Source: Luteimonas galliterrae (GTDB lineage Bacteria; Pseudomonadota; Gammaproteobacteria; Xanthomonadales; Xanthomonadaceae). Taken from it: a DNA stretch of 64,000 bases. Position numbers and translations under genes: made by a program. Positions 56,139 through 64,000 of the stretch are shown in pieces; the first letter of the stretch is position 1; each line of letters starts with the position of its first letter. The notes below the pieces were generated by a model. The model was given only the letters and a program-made list of their open reading frames with translations, did not search any database and was not told the DNA's origin. The stretch is taken from NCBI RefSeq assembly GCF_023374055.1, contig NZ_JAMBEP010000001.1, positions 2,108,001-2,172,000 on the forward strand, in the 5' to 3' direction.

Positions 56139-57627
56139 GCCGATGCCCGCGCAAGGCGCGTCGCCGGAGCGGCGGCTGCATCCGCTGTCGTGGCTGTTCG
56201 TGCTGATCAAGCAGCTCAAGCAGTTCATCGTGCCGTTGATCGCGCTGTTCTTCTTCGGCCGCGGCGACCGTAACGAATTGTGGCCGCTGATCGGCGTCGG
56301 CGTGCTGGCGCTGGCCTCGGTGTGGCAATACTTCACCTACCGCTACCGCATCGACGGCGATCGCCTCGTGGTGCGCAGCGGCCTGCTGCACCGCAGCCTG
56401 CGCCAGATTCCGTTCGCGCGGATACACAACGTCGCCCTGCACCAGTCGCTGCTGCACCGGATTTTCGGCGTGGCCGAAGTGCGGTTGGAATCGGCCGGCG
56501 GCGAGAAGCCCGAAGCGCAGATGCGCGTGCTGAAACTGTCCGATGCGATGGCGCTGGAGGCGCTGCTGCGCCGCCGCGGCGCCGCGGCGGCGGACGTTGC
56601 GGGCGCGGAAGCGGCGGACGAACAAGGCGAGTTGCTGCTGCAGCTGCCGCTTGCCGAAGTGCTGCGCCTGGGGCTGATCTCCAATCGCGGCCTGATCGTG
56701 GTCGGCGGCGCCGTGGCCGCGTCGTCGCAATTCAGCCCGCGGCTGATCCCGAACCTGTTCGAAAGCGCCGGTAAAATGCTGTTCGGTTACGCCGGCAGCC
56801 ATCATTTCGGGCCGGCCGAATACGCGCTCGCCGGCTTGAGCCTGGTGCTGGGCTTCATCGCGCTGATGCGGCTGTTTTCGATGCTGCTGGCGCTGCTGCA
56901 ATATTTCGGCTTCCGCCTAGTGCGGCAGGGCCGGCGCCTGACCGTCGAGCGCGGTTTGCTGACGAAACTGCGCACCAGCGTGCCGCGGCGCCGCATCCAG
57001 GCCTGGACCTTGCGCGAAGGCATCGTGCACCGCTTGCTCAAGCGCCGCACGCTGCAGATCGACACTGCGGTAGCCGGCAAGCAGGACGACACCCGCGGCA
57101 TGGGCGAACTAGCGCCGGTCGCCACGCCGCCGGCTTGCGACGCGCTCCTGCAGCACCTGTTGCCGCGCGCGCGATGGCCGCTTGCCGATTGGTCGGGCCT
57201 GCATCGCGATGCGTGGCTGCGCTTGTGGCTTCCCGGCATCGCGTTCGCGTTCGCGCTCAGCGCGATCCTGTTCTGGCGGCTTGGCATGTGGGGGGCGCTG
57301 GGGTTGCTGTGGCTGCCTTGGGCCGCGTTCGTGGCGCGGCAGCATGCGCGCCGCGCCGGTTACGCGGTCAACGACGAAGTGGTTGCCGTGCGCGAAGGCT
57401 GGTGGTCACGGCATTGGCGTTTCGCCGAAATCGACAAGCTGCAGGCGCTGCGCCTGACGCGTTCGCCGCTGGACCGGCGCTTCGGCATGGCGACCGTGCA
57501 TCTGGATACCGCCGGCGCCGGCGCGATGGCGCCGCCGCTGCGCATCCGCTATCTGCCGGACGCCGAGGCGAACGCGCTGTACGAACGCCTGGCGCGCGAT
57601 GTCGCGCGGCGGCCGCTGCGCTGGTGA
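56125..57627 (+). CDS. Multi-domain bPH2 membrane protein, YdbT-like
   Basis: A 500-residue protein carrying three bPH2-type repeats between pairs of transmembrane helices. The repeats are seen around YRYRIDGDRLVVRSGLLHRSLRQIPFARI-type sequence (~75-105), FGFRLVRQGRRLTVERGLL (~265), and AGYAVNDEVVAVREGWW (~415). Each is followed by the R-x-R-I-Q/N...L pattern of the fold. The start at 56125 (MTTPEPMP) overlaps the YdbS-like gene by 14 bp; the in-frame ATG at 56080 is deeper inside it. The pair probably forms one envelope complex of unknown role. Confidence 0.85.
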   Translation: MTTPEPMPAQGASPERRLHPLSWLFVLIKQLKQFIVPLIALFFFGRGDRNELWPLIGVGVLALASVWQYFTYRYRIDGDRLVVRSGLLHRSLRQIPFARIHNVALHQSLLHRIFGVAEVRLESAGGEKPEAQMRVLKLSDAMALEALLRRRGAAAADVAGAEAADEQGELLLQLPLAEVLRLGLISNRGLIVVGGAVAASSQFSPRLIPNLFESAGKMLFGYAGSHHFGPAEYALAGLSLVLGFIALMRLFSMLLALLQYFGFRLVRQGRRLTVERGLLTKLRTSVPRRRIQAWTLREGIVHRLLKRRTLQIDTAVAGKQDDTRGMGELAPVATPPACDALLQHLLPRARWPLADWSGLHRDAWLRLWLPGIAFAFALSAILFWRLGMWGALGLLWLPWAAFVARQHARRAGYAVNDEVVAVREGWWSRHWRFAEIDKLQALRLTRSPLDRRFGMATVHLDTAGAGAMAPPLRIRYLPDAEANALYERLARDVARRPLRW

Positions 57628-57635
57628 ATGCCCCC

Positions 57636-58391
57636 ATGCATAAGCTGCCGATCTCGGGCGTAGTCATCGCCAAGAACGAGGCGGACCGGATCGGCCGCTG
57701 CGTCGCCAGCCTGGCCGCGGTCTGCGACGAGGTGATCGTGCTCGATTCCGGATCCGAAGACGATACGGCCGCGGTCGCTACGGCCGCGGGAGCTCGCGTC
57801 GAACAGCAGCCGTGGCTCGGATTCGCCGCACAGAAGAACGCGGCGATCGCGCGCGCCACGCAGCCTTGGGTATTACTGCTCGACGCCGACGAATGGCTCG
57901 GCGACGGCACCGCGGATGAGCTGCGGGCCTTGTTCGCCAGCGGCGAGATCGAGCGCGCCGACGTGTGGCGATTGCTGCGACGCACGCACTTCCTGGGCAC
58001 GGCGCTGGGTCACGGCGGTTGGGGCCGCGAGAAGGTAGAACGCCTTTTCCTGCCGGACCTGCGTTACCGCCCCGCCGAAGTGCACGAGAAACTGGACCTG
58101 CAAGGCCGGCGCACGGCGACGCTGGATGCGCGCATTGAGCACGACACCGCGCGCAGCTACGACGAGTACGCCGCCAAGCTGCGGCGCTACGCGCAATTGT
58201 GGGCGAACCAGAAACGCGCCGCGGGCCGCCATGCGGGCCCGTTGTCGGCGCCGCTGCACGCGGCTGCCTATTGGCTCAAGAATTATGTGTTGCGCGGCGG
58301 CTTTCTGGATGGCGCGATGGCCGCGCGTTACCACGCATTGCATACGCGCTATGTGTTCGACAAATACCGGCTGCTGCGCATGAGGACCTGA
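57636..58391 (+). CDS. Family 2 glycosyltransferase, WaaE/KdtX-like (LPS core)
   Basis: A 251-residue GT-A enzyme with GVVIAKNEADRIGRCV at the nucleotide-sugar site, DEVIVLDSGSEDDT, a DxD-type LLLDADEWL (~80-90) and a C-terminal segment with WGREKVERLFL and RPAEVHEKL. This pattern fits the KdtX/WaaE group that adds a sugar to inner-core LPS, in line with the upstream LpxL gene. The start at 57636 (MHKLPISG) is taken; a GTG at 57624 that overlaps the previous stop is also in frame. The next gene converges 38 bp away. Confidence 0.85.
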   Translation: MHKLPISGVVIAKNEADRIGRCVASLAAVCDEVIVLDSGSEDDTAAVATAAGARVEQQPWLGFAAQKNAAIARATQPWVLLLDADEWLGDGTADELRALFASGEIERADVWRLLRRTHFLGTALGHGGWGREKVERLFLPDLRYRPAEVHEKLDLQGRRTATLDARIEHDTARSYDEYAAKLRRYAQLWANQKRAAGRHAGPLSAPLHAAAYWLKNYVLRGGFLDGAMAARYHALHTRYVFDKYRLLRMRT

Positions 58392-58410
58392 CTCCGTTTT
58401 TCTGCGGCCG

Positions 58411-58432
58411 GCTTTTCGTAGGAGCGGCTTCA
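58411..58432. repeat. Partial REP-type repeat overlapping the 3' end of the ArnT-like gene
   Basis: GCTTTTCGTAGGAGCGGCTT repeats the start of the REP units at 33731 and 60187, then diverges. The stop codon of the minus-strand glycosyltransferase (58430-58432) lies inside it. Confidence 0.7.
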
Positions 58433-60151
58433 ATCGGAATCGGGGTCGACCGCATTACCGGGCACGTCCGACTTTTCCGGCATGCAATCCGGCAAGACCG
58501 CCGCCGCCGGCACCAGCCACCACCGGCGACGATTCGACAAGCCGGCGAGTTCTGCCTTCGACCGGTCCACGCAACGCCCCAGCGCCGGTTCCTGCACCAG
58601 CAGCCAACGCGTCCGCGGCGCCTGCTTCTGCCATTCGATGCCGCGCCGCAATTGTTCCGGCCACGGCATCACGAAACCGAAGGTGGTCGCCATCGGCGCG
58701 GACATCAGCAGGTTCTGTTCCTTCCATGCCACCAGCGCGAGTTGCGACTGCGGGCCGATGCGGCGCGCGACGCTCTCCATCAGTTCCCGCGCCGAACTGG
58801 AAGGATTGAGCAGCGGATAGCCGACCACGCCGTACAGCACCCACAACCCCGCCAGCGTGCTGAGCATGGCGGCGATCGCGCGTCTGCGCCCGAACCACAA
58901 CAGGCTGCCCGCGCCCCAGGCGCCGATCGCGACCAACAACCAGGCCAGCGCCTGCGCGCCGTTGCTGAAGCCGCGCTGTTCGACCAGACGACGTTCGAAC
59001 GAGGTATCGCCGAACAGCAGCGTCAACCCGATCGATAGCGCGACACCAGCGATCAACGCAGCGAATGCGATCGCCAGCCGCCGCGGCCACAATTTGCGCA
59101 CGATGCCCGGCAGCAGCGGCGCCAGCGCCAGGCAGGCCATCGGCAACGCCGGCATGACGTAGACGTCGCGCTTGCCGCTGGGGATGGAGAAGAAGACGAT
59201 CAGCAGCAGCCACCAGGCCAGCGGCAGCAGGTAGCGCGCGTCGCGCCGCTGCAACCGCCGTTTCCACGCCGGCAAGGCCCACGGCAGCGCCAGCATCGGC
59301 GGCAGCCACATGGTCAGCATCACGCCCAGGAAATACCACGGCGGCTGCGCGTGGTCCCACGAACGCGCGTAGCGGTTCGCTGTCTGGTTGAACAGGATGT
59401 CGTCGAGATAGGCGCGATAGGCCGGATCCGGATGCGACAGCGCCGCCATCAGCATCGGCACCAGCCACAACGACGCGGCGGCGGCGAACGCCAGCGGCGC
59501 CAGCCAGAAGCGCGCGTCGCGGACGTGCAGCCGCACGCGCGGCCAATCGCGCCATACCGCGAACAACGCCGGCACGATCATCACCAGCGCCAGCACGCCC
59601 ACGCCCTTGGTGACCGTGCCCAATCCAGCGGCGAACCACCCCAGCCACCACATCTTCCAATTCGGCCCGAGCAGCAGATGGCGCAACAAGCCGTAATTGG
59701 CCAAGGTGATCCAGAACGTCACCAGCGGATCGATCTGCGCCTTCTTCGACTGGTAGGCGAACTGCAGCGCGAACAGCACCGCCCACGCGGCGTACAGGCC
59801 TACGCGCCGCGTCCAAAACCGGCGGCCGAGGTCGTACACGCACCACAGCGTGCCCAGCGAGGCGAGCAGCGACGGCAGCAGGAAGGCGATGCGCCATTCG
59901 CGCAGAGCCGTGTACGCCGCGGCCTGCAGCCACATCAGCATCGGCGGCTTGTCCGAATACAGTTCCACGCCGCGGTGCGGGAACAGCCAGTCGCCGCTTT
60001 CCACCATCTGCTTGGCGACCAGCGCGAAACGCGGCTCGTCGGCCGGCCAGGGGTCGCGCAGGCCCAGGCCTGCGCCGATCACGAGCAGGGCGGTGAAGGC
60101 GAGCAGCCAGAAATCGCGGGAGGCGCGGGTCTTGAGCATGGACGCCATCAT
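58430..60151 (-). CDS. ArnT-like membrane glycosyltransferase (GT39/GT83 family)
   Basis: A 573-residue polyprenyl-phosphate-sugar-dependent glycosyltransferase with about twelve helices. The first periplasmic loop has DPWPADEPRFALVAKQM (~33-49), the catalytic DxxDE/RxA pattern of ArnT, and SDKPPMLMWLQ follows (~66-76). The C-terminal ~90 residues form a soluble domain. ArnT adds aminoarabinose to lipid A; this paralogue could use another sugar. The stop codon lies in a REP copy. ATG 60151 is used; 60148 and 60139 are equally possible, as no Shine-Dalgarno decides. Confidence 0.85.
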   Translation of the reverse strand: MMASMLKTRASRDFWLLAFTALLVIGAGLGLRDPWPADEPRFALVAKQMVESGDWLFPHRGVELYSDKPPMLMWLQAAAYTALREWRIAFLLPSLLASLGTLWCVYDLGRRFWTRRVGLYAAWAVLFALQFAYQSKKAQIDPLVTFWITLANYGLLRHLLLGPNWKMWWLGWFAAGLGTVTKGVGVLALVMIVPALFAVWRDWPRVRLHVRDARFWLAPLAFAAAASLWLVPMLMAALSHPDPAYRAYLDDILFNQTANRYARSWDHAQPPWYFLGVMLTMWLPPMLALPWALPAWKRRLQRRDARYLLPLAWWLLLIVFFSIPSGKRDVYVMPALPMACLALAPLLPGIVRKLWPRRLAIAFAALIAGVALSIGLTLLFGDTSFERRLVEQRGFSNGAQALAWLLVAIGAWGAGSLLWFGRRRAIAAMLSTLAGLWVLYGVVGYPLLNPSSSARELMESVARRIGPQSQLALVAWKEQNLLMSAPMATTFGFVMPWPEQLRRGIEWQKQAPRTRWLLVQEPALGRCVDRSKAELAGLSNRRRWWLVPAAAVLPDCMPEKSDVPGNAVDPDSD

Positions 60152-60186
60152 AAACGCGAGCCGATGTCCCCGCCCCTGCAGGGAGC

Positions 60187-60282
60187 CGCTTTTCGTAGGA
60201 GCGGCTTCAGCCGCGAGCTCTTTTCCTTGGATCGCGGCGCCTGCCGTAGAGCTCGCGGCTGAAGCCGCTCCTACGAAAAGCG
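60187..60282. repeat. Paired REP element (35-bp perfect inverted repeat)
   Basis: Arms 60187-60221 and 60248-60282 are exact reverse complements separated by 26 bases. Each contains GTAGGAGCGGCTTCAGCCGCG with its own internal pair. The unit resembles REP sequences mobilised by RAYT (TnpA-REP) transposases. It fills most of the 135-bp gap between rsmB and the glycosyltransferase gene. No RAYT gene is in the window. Confidence 0.9.
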
Positions 60283-60286
60283 GGCT

Positions 60287-61579
60287 CTACGGAGCTTTGC
60301 GCAAACGAGAGTAGAAGAAACCGTCCATATCCTCCTCGCCGGGGAGGCGTTGCCGTCCGGCACCGGCGGCGCGGCCGAAACGATCGCCCAAGTCCTCGGC
60401 AGCCGCATCGGACGTGCGCGCGAGAAAATCTTCGATCTGCGTTTCGTTCTCGGCCTTCAGGATCGAGCAGGTCGCATACAGCAGCACGCCGCCCGGCCGC
60501 AGCATGGTCCATGCGGCATCGAGCAAGCGCGCCTGCAAACCGACGACCGCCGTCAGATCGCTTTCGCGACGATGCAACAGGATGTCGGGCTGGCGCCGCA
60601 CGATGCCGGTCGCCGAACAGGGCGCATCGAGCAGGATCGCGTCGAAAGCGACGCCGTCCCACCAGGTGTCTGGCTTGCTGGCGTCGGCGGCGCGCAATAC
60701 CGCGTCGCCGCCGAGTTGCAGACGCGCCAGGGTTTCGGCGACTTTACGCAAACGCTTGGCATCGCTATCCACCGCGGTCAGCGCCAGCGACGGATCGCGT
60801 TCGAGCAGATGCGCGGATTTTCCGCCCGGCGCGGCGCAGGCATCCAGCACGCGCGCGCCGCAAGCTGGCGACAAGGCATCGGCTACGCGTTGCGCCGCGC
60901 CGTCCTGGATCGACACGTCGCCTTCCGCGAAACCCGGCAGCGCGGCCACAGCCACCGAACCGTCGATGCGTACAGCATCGGCGAAATCCTGCAGCGCCGT
61001 CGCTTCGATGCCTGCTTCGCGCAACTGCGCCGCATACGCGTCGCGCGCCGCACGTTGCGCGTTGACGCGCAACCAGACCGGTGCCGGCGCGGCGCTGGCG
61101 GCCAGGATCGCGTCTGCATCCTGCGGCCAGTCCGCGCGCAGGCGTTCGCGCAGCCAGGTGGGCCACGCGTCGGCGTCGTCCGCTTCGGGCAAGGGTTCGC
61201 GCAAGGCGCGGCGCAACAAGGCGTTGACCATGCCGGCCTGATGGGCGCGACCGAGCGAGCGCGCGGCTTCCACGGTGGCGTCGACGGCCGCGTGCGCCGG
61301 CAGGCCGAGCGCGTCGATCTGGGCGAAACCGGCGAGCAGCAATGCGCGCAATTCGCCGTCGCGCTTGGGCAGAGGTTTGGCGATCCAGGCTTTAAGCGCC
61401 GCGTCGTAACGCGCACGCTGGCGCAGGGCGGCGAAGCAGATCGCTTCCACCAGCGCGCGGTCGCGCGGATCGCCGAGCTTGGGCAATGCCGCAGCAAGCT
61501 CTACCTTCAGCGAACGGCCGCGGTGCAGCACCGCGTCCAGCACGCGTGCGGCGGCGACGCGCGATGCGGCGCCGCTCAT
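60287..61579 (-). CDS. rsmB: 16S rRNA (cytosine-967-C5)-methyltransferase RsmB
   Basis: A 430-residue enzyme with an N-terminal NusB-like helical domain (~1-140) and a C-terminal SAM methyltransferase domain. [10 protein letters not shown] binds [11 protein letters not shown] holds the releasing Cys and YATCSI the nucleophilic Cys of the RsmB/Sun family, with VRRQPDI between them. The start at 61579 ([14 protein letters not shown]) overlaps the fmt stop by four bases (ATGA). The order def, fmt, rsmB is conserved in many gammaproteobacteria. Confidence 0.96.
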   Translation of the reverse strand: MSGAASRVAAARVLDAVLHRGRSLKVELAAALPKLGDPRDRALVEAICFAALRQRARYDAALKAWIAKPLPKRDGELRALLLAGFAQIDALGLPAHAAVDATVEAARSLGRAHQAGMVNALLRRALREPLPEADDADAWPTWLRERLRADWPQDADAILAASAAPAPVWLRVNAQRAARDAYAAQLREAGIEATALQDFADAVRIDGSVAVAALPGFAEGDVSIQDGAAQRVADALSPACGARVLDACAAPGGKSAHLLERDPSLALTAVDSDAKRLRKVAETLARLQLGGDAVLRAADASKPDTWWDGVAFDAILLDAPCSATGIVRRQPDILLHRRESDLTAVVGLQARLLDAAWTMLRPGGVLLYATCSILKAENETQIEDFLARTSDAAAEDLGDRFGRAAGAGRQRLPGEEDMDGFFYSRLRKAP

Positions 61580-62502
61580 GCGGTTTTCAGGTCGCGGCGC
61601 GCGTTGAGATAATCCGCGGCGCTGACCGGTTTGCCGCCGTCGCGCTGCAAGCTGCGGATGCGCAGCGCGCCTTCTCCGCAGGCGATGTCGATGCCGTCGC
61701 GGCCGGCGACGAGCAGCGTGCCGGGCGCGGCGCCATGCGCCAGCGGCAGCGACTGCGCGGCATGGATGCGCACGCGTTCGCCGGCCACTTCGCCTTCGGC
61801 GATCGGCCAGGGATGGAAGGCGCGCACTTTGTTCGCCAGCGTCGGCGACGGCTGCGACCAATCGAGCTTGGCTTCGTGCTTTTCGATCTTGTGCGCGTAG
61901 GTCGCGCCGTCTTCCGGCTGCGGCTGCGCCACCGGACGGATGCCGGCGCGCCACAGGCCCAGTCCGTCGGACAAGGTCTGCGCGCCGAGTTCGGCGAGGC
62001 GGTCGTGCAATTCGCCGGCGGTTTCCTCGTCGCCGATCGCGAGTTTCTGCGACAGCAGCACCGGGCCGGTGTCCAGGCCCTTCTCCATCCGCATCAGGCA
62101 GACGCCGGTTTCGCGATCGCCGGCTTCGATGGCGCGCTGGATCGGCGCCGCACCGCGCCAGCGCGGCAGCAGCGAGGCGTGGACGTTCCAGCAGCCATAG
62201 GCGGGGATGTCGAGGATTTTTTGCGGCAGGATCTGGCCGTAGGCGACCACGATCATCAGGTCCGGTTTCAATGCGCGCAGGGCGTCGCGCGACAGCTCGG
62301 TCTTCAGCGTTTCCGGTTGCAGTACGGGGATGCCGCGCTTCAGCGCTTCGAGCTTGACCGGCGATGCCTGCAGCTCGCGGCCGCGTCCCGCAGGACGGTC
62401 GGGCTGCGTATAGACGGCGACCACTTCGCCGCGCGAAATCGCGGCGCGGAGCGAAGGTACGGCGAATTCCGGCGTGCCGGCGAAGACGATTCTCAGGGAC
62501 AT
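61576..62502 (-). CDS. fmt: Methionyl-tRNA formyltransferase
   Basis: A 308-residue enzyme that formylates initiator Met-tRNA. Typical blocks are [12 protein letters not shown] (~7-18), the catalytic Asn/His in [16 protein letters not shown] (~104-119), and KGLDTGPVL with the catalytic Asp (~143). The C-terminal OB-fold domain begins near 205. It is coupled to rsmB by a four-base overlap and separated from def by a 115-bp gap that contains an inverted repeat. Confidence 0.97.
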   Translation of the reverse strand: MSLRIVFAGTPEFAVPSLRAAISRGEVVAVYTQPDRPAGRGRELQASPVKLEALKRGIPVLQPETLKTELSRDALRALKPDLMIVVAYGQILPQKILDIPAYGCWNVHASLLPRWRGAAPIQRAIEAGDRETGVCLMRMEKGLDTGPVLLSQKLAIGDEETAGELHDRLAELGAQTLSDGLGLWRAGIRPVAQPQPEDGATYAHKIEKHEAKLDWSQPSPTLANKVRAFHPWPIAEGEVAGERVRIHAAQSLPLAHGAAPGTLLVAGRDGIDIACGEGALRIRSLQRDGGKPVSAADYLNARRDLKTA

Positions 62503-62518
62503 GCTCGCTACTCTATGG

Positions 62519-62598
62519 CGTCATCCCGAACGAAGTGAGGGACCTGCTGTCGACGCAACATGCGTACAAGCAGGTCCCTCACTTCGTTCGGGATGACG
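62519..62598. repeat. 30-bp inverted repeat between def and fmt
   Basis: The arms 62519-62548 and 62569-62598 are perfect reverse complements (CGTCATCCCGAACGAAGTGA... and its complement) around a 20-base loop. The arm ends GGGATGACGGC, like the units at 54.4-54.5 kb. It may act on the def-fmt transcript or simply be a mobile repeat. Confidence 0.9.
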
Positions 62599-62617
62599 GC
62601 TGAAATATCTTGGCGGA

Positions 62618-63133
62618 CTACGCAGCGTCCTGCCGCTTCTGCTTGGCCAGCTTCTTGCGCACCATCTCGCGCTTGAGCGGCGACAGGTAGTCGACGAACA
62701 ACTTGCCGTCCAGGTGATCCATCTCGTGCTGGATGCAGACCGCCAGCAGGCCGTCGATGTCCAGCTCGAACGGCTGGCCATGGCGGTCGAGCGCGCGCAC
62801 CCGGATCCGGTTGGCGCGGGTCACGTCGGCGAAGATGCCCGGCACCGACAGGCAGCCTTCCTGGTAGACCTGCTCGCCGTCCTTTTCGAGGATTTCCGGG
62901 TTTATGAATACGAGCGGCCGGTCCTTCTCTTCGGACACGTCGATCACCATGAACCGCTGGTGCACGTCGACCTGGCTGGCCGCCAAGCCGATGCCCGGGG
63001 CCTCGTACATGGTTTCGAACATATCGTCGAACAGGCGCTGGAAGGCCGGGTCGGCCAGGCGCGAGGGATCCACCGGCGCCGCCTTGGTGCGCAGCCGCGG
63101 ATCGGGAAATTCGAGTATCGGGAGCAGGGCCAT
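62618..63133 (-). CDS. def: Peptide deformylase
   Basis: A 171-residue deformylase that removes formyl groups from nascent proteins. All three motifs are present: GIGLAASQ (~48-55), EGCLSVP with the metal-binding Cys (~92-98), and QHEMDHL with the HExxH metal ligands (~134-140). It is divergent from the LysM gene across 134 bp, which should contain both promoters. Confidence 0.97.
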   Translation of the reverse strand: MALLPILEFPDPRLRTKAAPVDPSRLADPAFQRLFDDMFETMYEAPGIGLAASQVDVHQRFMVIDVSEEKDRPLVFINPEILEKDGEQVYQEGCLSVPGIFADVTRANRIRVRALDRHGQPFELDIDGLLAVCIQHEMDHLDGKLFVDYLSPLKREMVRKKLAKQKRQDAA

Positions 63134-63267
63134 GGCTGGAAAATGGGGGTATCGGTCACAAGCGCAAGCGCTGGTGCGATTGTAACGCCGGCGGGCTTGC
63201 CTTGTAGCGATGATTGTGGGCTATATTGCCCCCGCAGTTTGGGGAAATTCTCAAGGGGAGCGGGTAC

Positions 63268-64000
63268 ATGGCCGCCATGCTTAAGCGCCTTTCTCGGGGG
63301 CTTCGTACGGTTTTTGCGGTAGCGATGCTGACTGTCGCCACCTATGCCGCGGCAGTAGAGCTGCGCGGCGATCATCCCGACACCTACGTCGTTAGGCGCG
63401 GGGACACGTTGTGGGACATCTCGGCCCGCTTCCTCAAGAAGCCGTGGCTGTGGCCTGAAATCTGGCAGGCCAACCCGCAGATCAAGAATCCGCACCTGAT
63501 CTATCCGGGCGACGTGATCAGCCTGGCCTATCTGGATCGCCTGGCCGTCCAACCCGGCCCGCGCAGCGAAGCCGCGCCGATCAATGCGATCCCGTTGGAT
63601 CAGGTCGAGGCCTTCCTGAAGGACATGCGCGTCGTCGACGAGTTCGAGCAGCTGCCTTACGTGGTCAGCCTCGAAGGCGAACGCCTGCGCGGCACCCAGA
63701 ACCATGTGGTCTACGTCCGCGGCCTGACCGGCGCGCAGCCGGGCCAGCGTTACCTGGTGGTCCGTCCGGGCCAGCGGTACACCCAGACCCGGCGCATGTC
63801 CAACGGCCAGTACCTGCCGTTCAAGGAAGATCTGGATTACCGCGGCAAGCGCCTGCTGACCCAGACCAACGACTTCAATTCGGGCTGGACCAACATGGTC
63901 CTGTCCGAAGGTCCGCTGGAAAAGCTCGGCTACGAGCTGGCACGCATCAATGCCGGCACCGTGACCCGCGGCGAAGTGGGCAATATCGAGGTCACCACGC
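63268..64000 (+). CDS. LysM-domain peptidoglycan-binding protein, cut by the window edge
   Basis: The start of an exported protein, 244 residues of which are visible. AAGGGGAGC precedes the ATG. A signal peptide (RTVFAVAMLTVATYAAA) is followed by one LysM domain (~39-90: YVVRRGDTLWDISARFLKKP, IWQANPQI, IYPGDVISL). The rest resembles the C-terminal domain of the conserved LysM protein found next to def and dprA in Xanthomonadaceae. A role in cell-wall binding is likely. The C-terminus lies outside the window. Confidence 0.92.
   Translation, partial: MAAMLKRLSRGLRTVFAVAMLTVATYAAAVELRGDHPDTYVVRRGDTLWDISARFLKKPWLWPEIWQANPQIKNPHLIYPGDVISLAYLDRLAVQPGPRSEAAPINAIPLDQVEAFLKDMRVVDEFEQLPYVVSLEGERLRGTQNHVVYVRGLTGAQPGQRYLVVRPGQRYTQTRRMSNGQYLPFKEDLDYRGKRLLTQTNDFNSGWTNMVLSEGPLEKLGYELARINAGTVTRGEVGNIEVTT

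Overview
The window looks like a chromosomal segment from a high-GC gammaproteobacterium of the Xanthomonadaceae/Lysobacteraceae, probably Lysobacter-like. The evidence is the sequence of RpoD, the order LysM protein / def / fmt / rsmB, the many TonB-dependent receptors with periplasmic hydrolases, and REP-type repeats with a GTAGGAGCGGCTTCAGCC core. The genus is inferred, not proven.

Layout. (1) 1-9.1 kb: an alpha/beta hydrolase cut by the window edge, then a trehalose locus: sugar porter, periplasmic trehalase, a divergent TonB-dependent receptor and a glycogen-debranching-like secreted protein, with a 16-bp perfect palindrome between trehalase and receptor. (2) 9.2-13.0 kb: a paoABC-type periplasmic aldehyde oxidoreductase (Mo, FAD and 2Fe-2S subunits). 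(3) 13.3-22.7 kb: the most unusual part, a tight seven-gene operon behind one sigma70-like promoter. It encodes a membrane-anchored protein, a protein with a double-glycine leader, a TonB-box-like segment and an HExxH motif, a shortened cyclic-beta-1,2-glucan-synthase-type glycosyltransferase, a HlyC-type acyltransferase homologue, a SelO-like pseudokinase-fold protein, an HlyD-type adaptor and a C39-peptidase ABC exporter. It reads as a self-contained system that modifies, cleaves and exports one protein, and it recalls siderophore-microcin clusters, but with a protein-sized and probably enzymatic cargo. (4) 23.3-34.7 kb: a D-glutamate module (GltS, DgcA, DgcN) colinear with a TonB-dependent receptor, a CocE/NonD hydrolase, a gamma-glutamyltransferase and a LysR regulator. 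(5) 34.8-49.7 kb: a block flanked by a 26-bp direct repeat of the 3' end of tRNA-Ile(CAT), hence a probable genomic island. It carries a D-cysteine desulfhydrase-like enzyme, a beta-lactamase-fold hydrolase, a paired M16 protease, a GNAT protein, a large zinc metalloprotease, and an ECF sigma / FecR / STN-TonB receptor set. No integrase was seen. (6) 49.7-64 kb: housekeeping genes: tRNA-Ile, rpoD, dtd, an LpxL-like acyltransferase operon with two PH-domain membrane proteins and a family 2 glycosyltransferase, an ArnT-like glycosyltransferase, rsmB-fmt-def, and a divergent LysM protein running off the edge.

Regions 3 and 5 appear by eye to be less GC-rich than their surroundings, which fits acquisition. 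Several families of inverted intergenic repeats (REP-type and others) sit between the core genes, mainly at 51.2, 53.7-54.7, 58.4, 60.2 and 62.5 kb.
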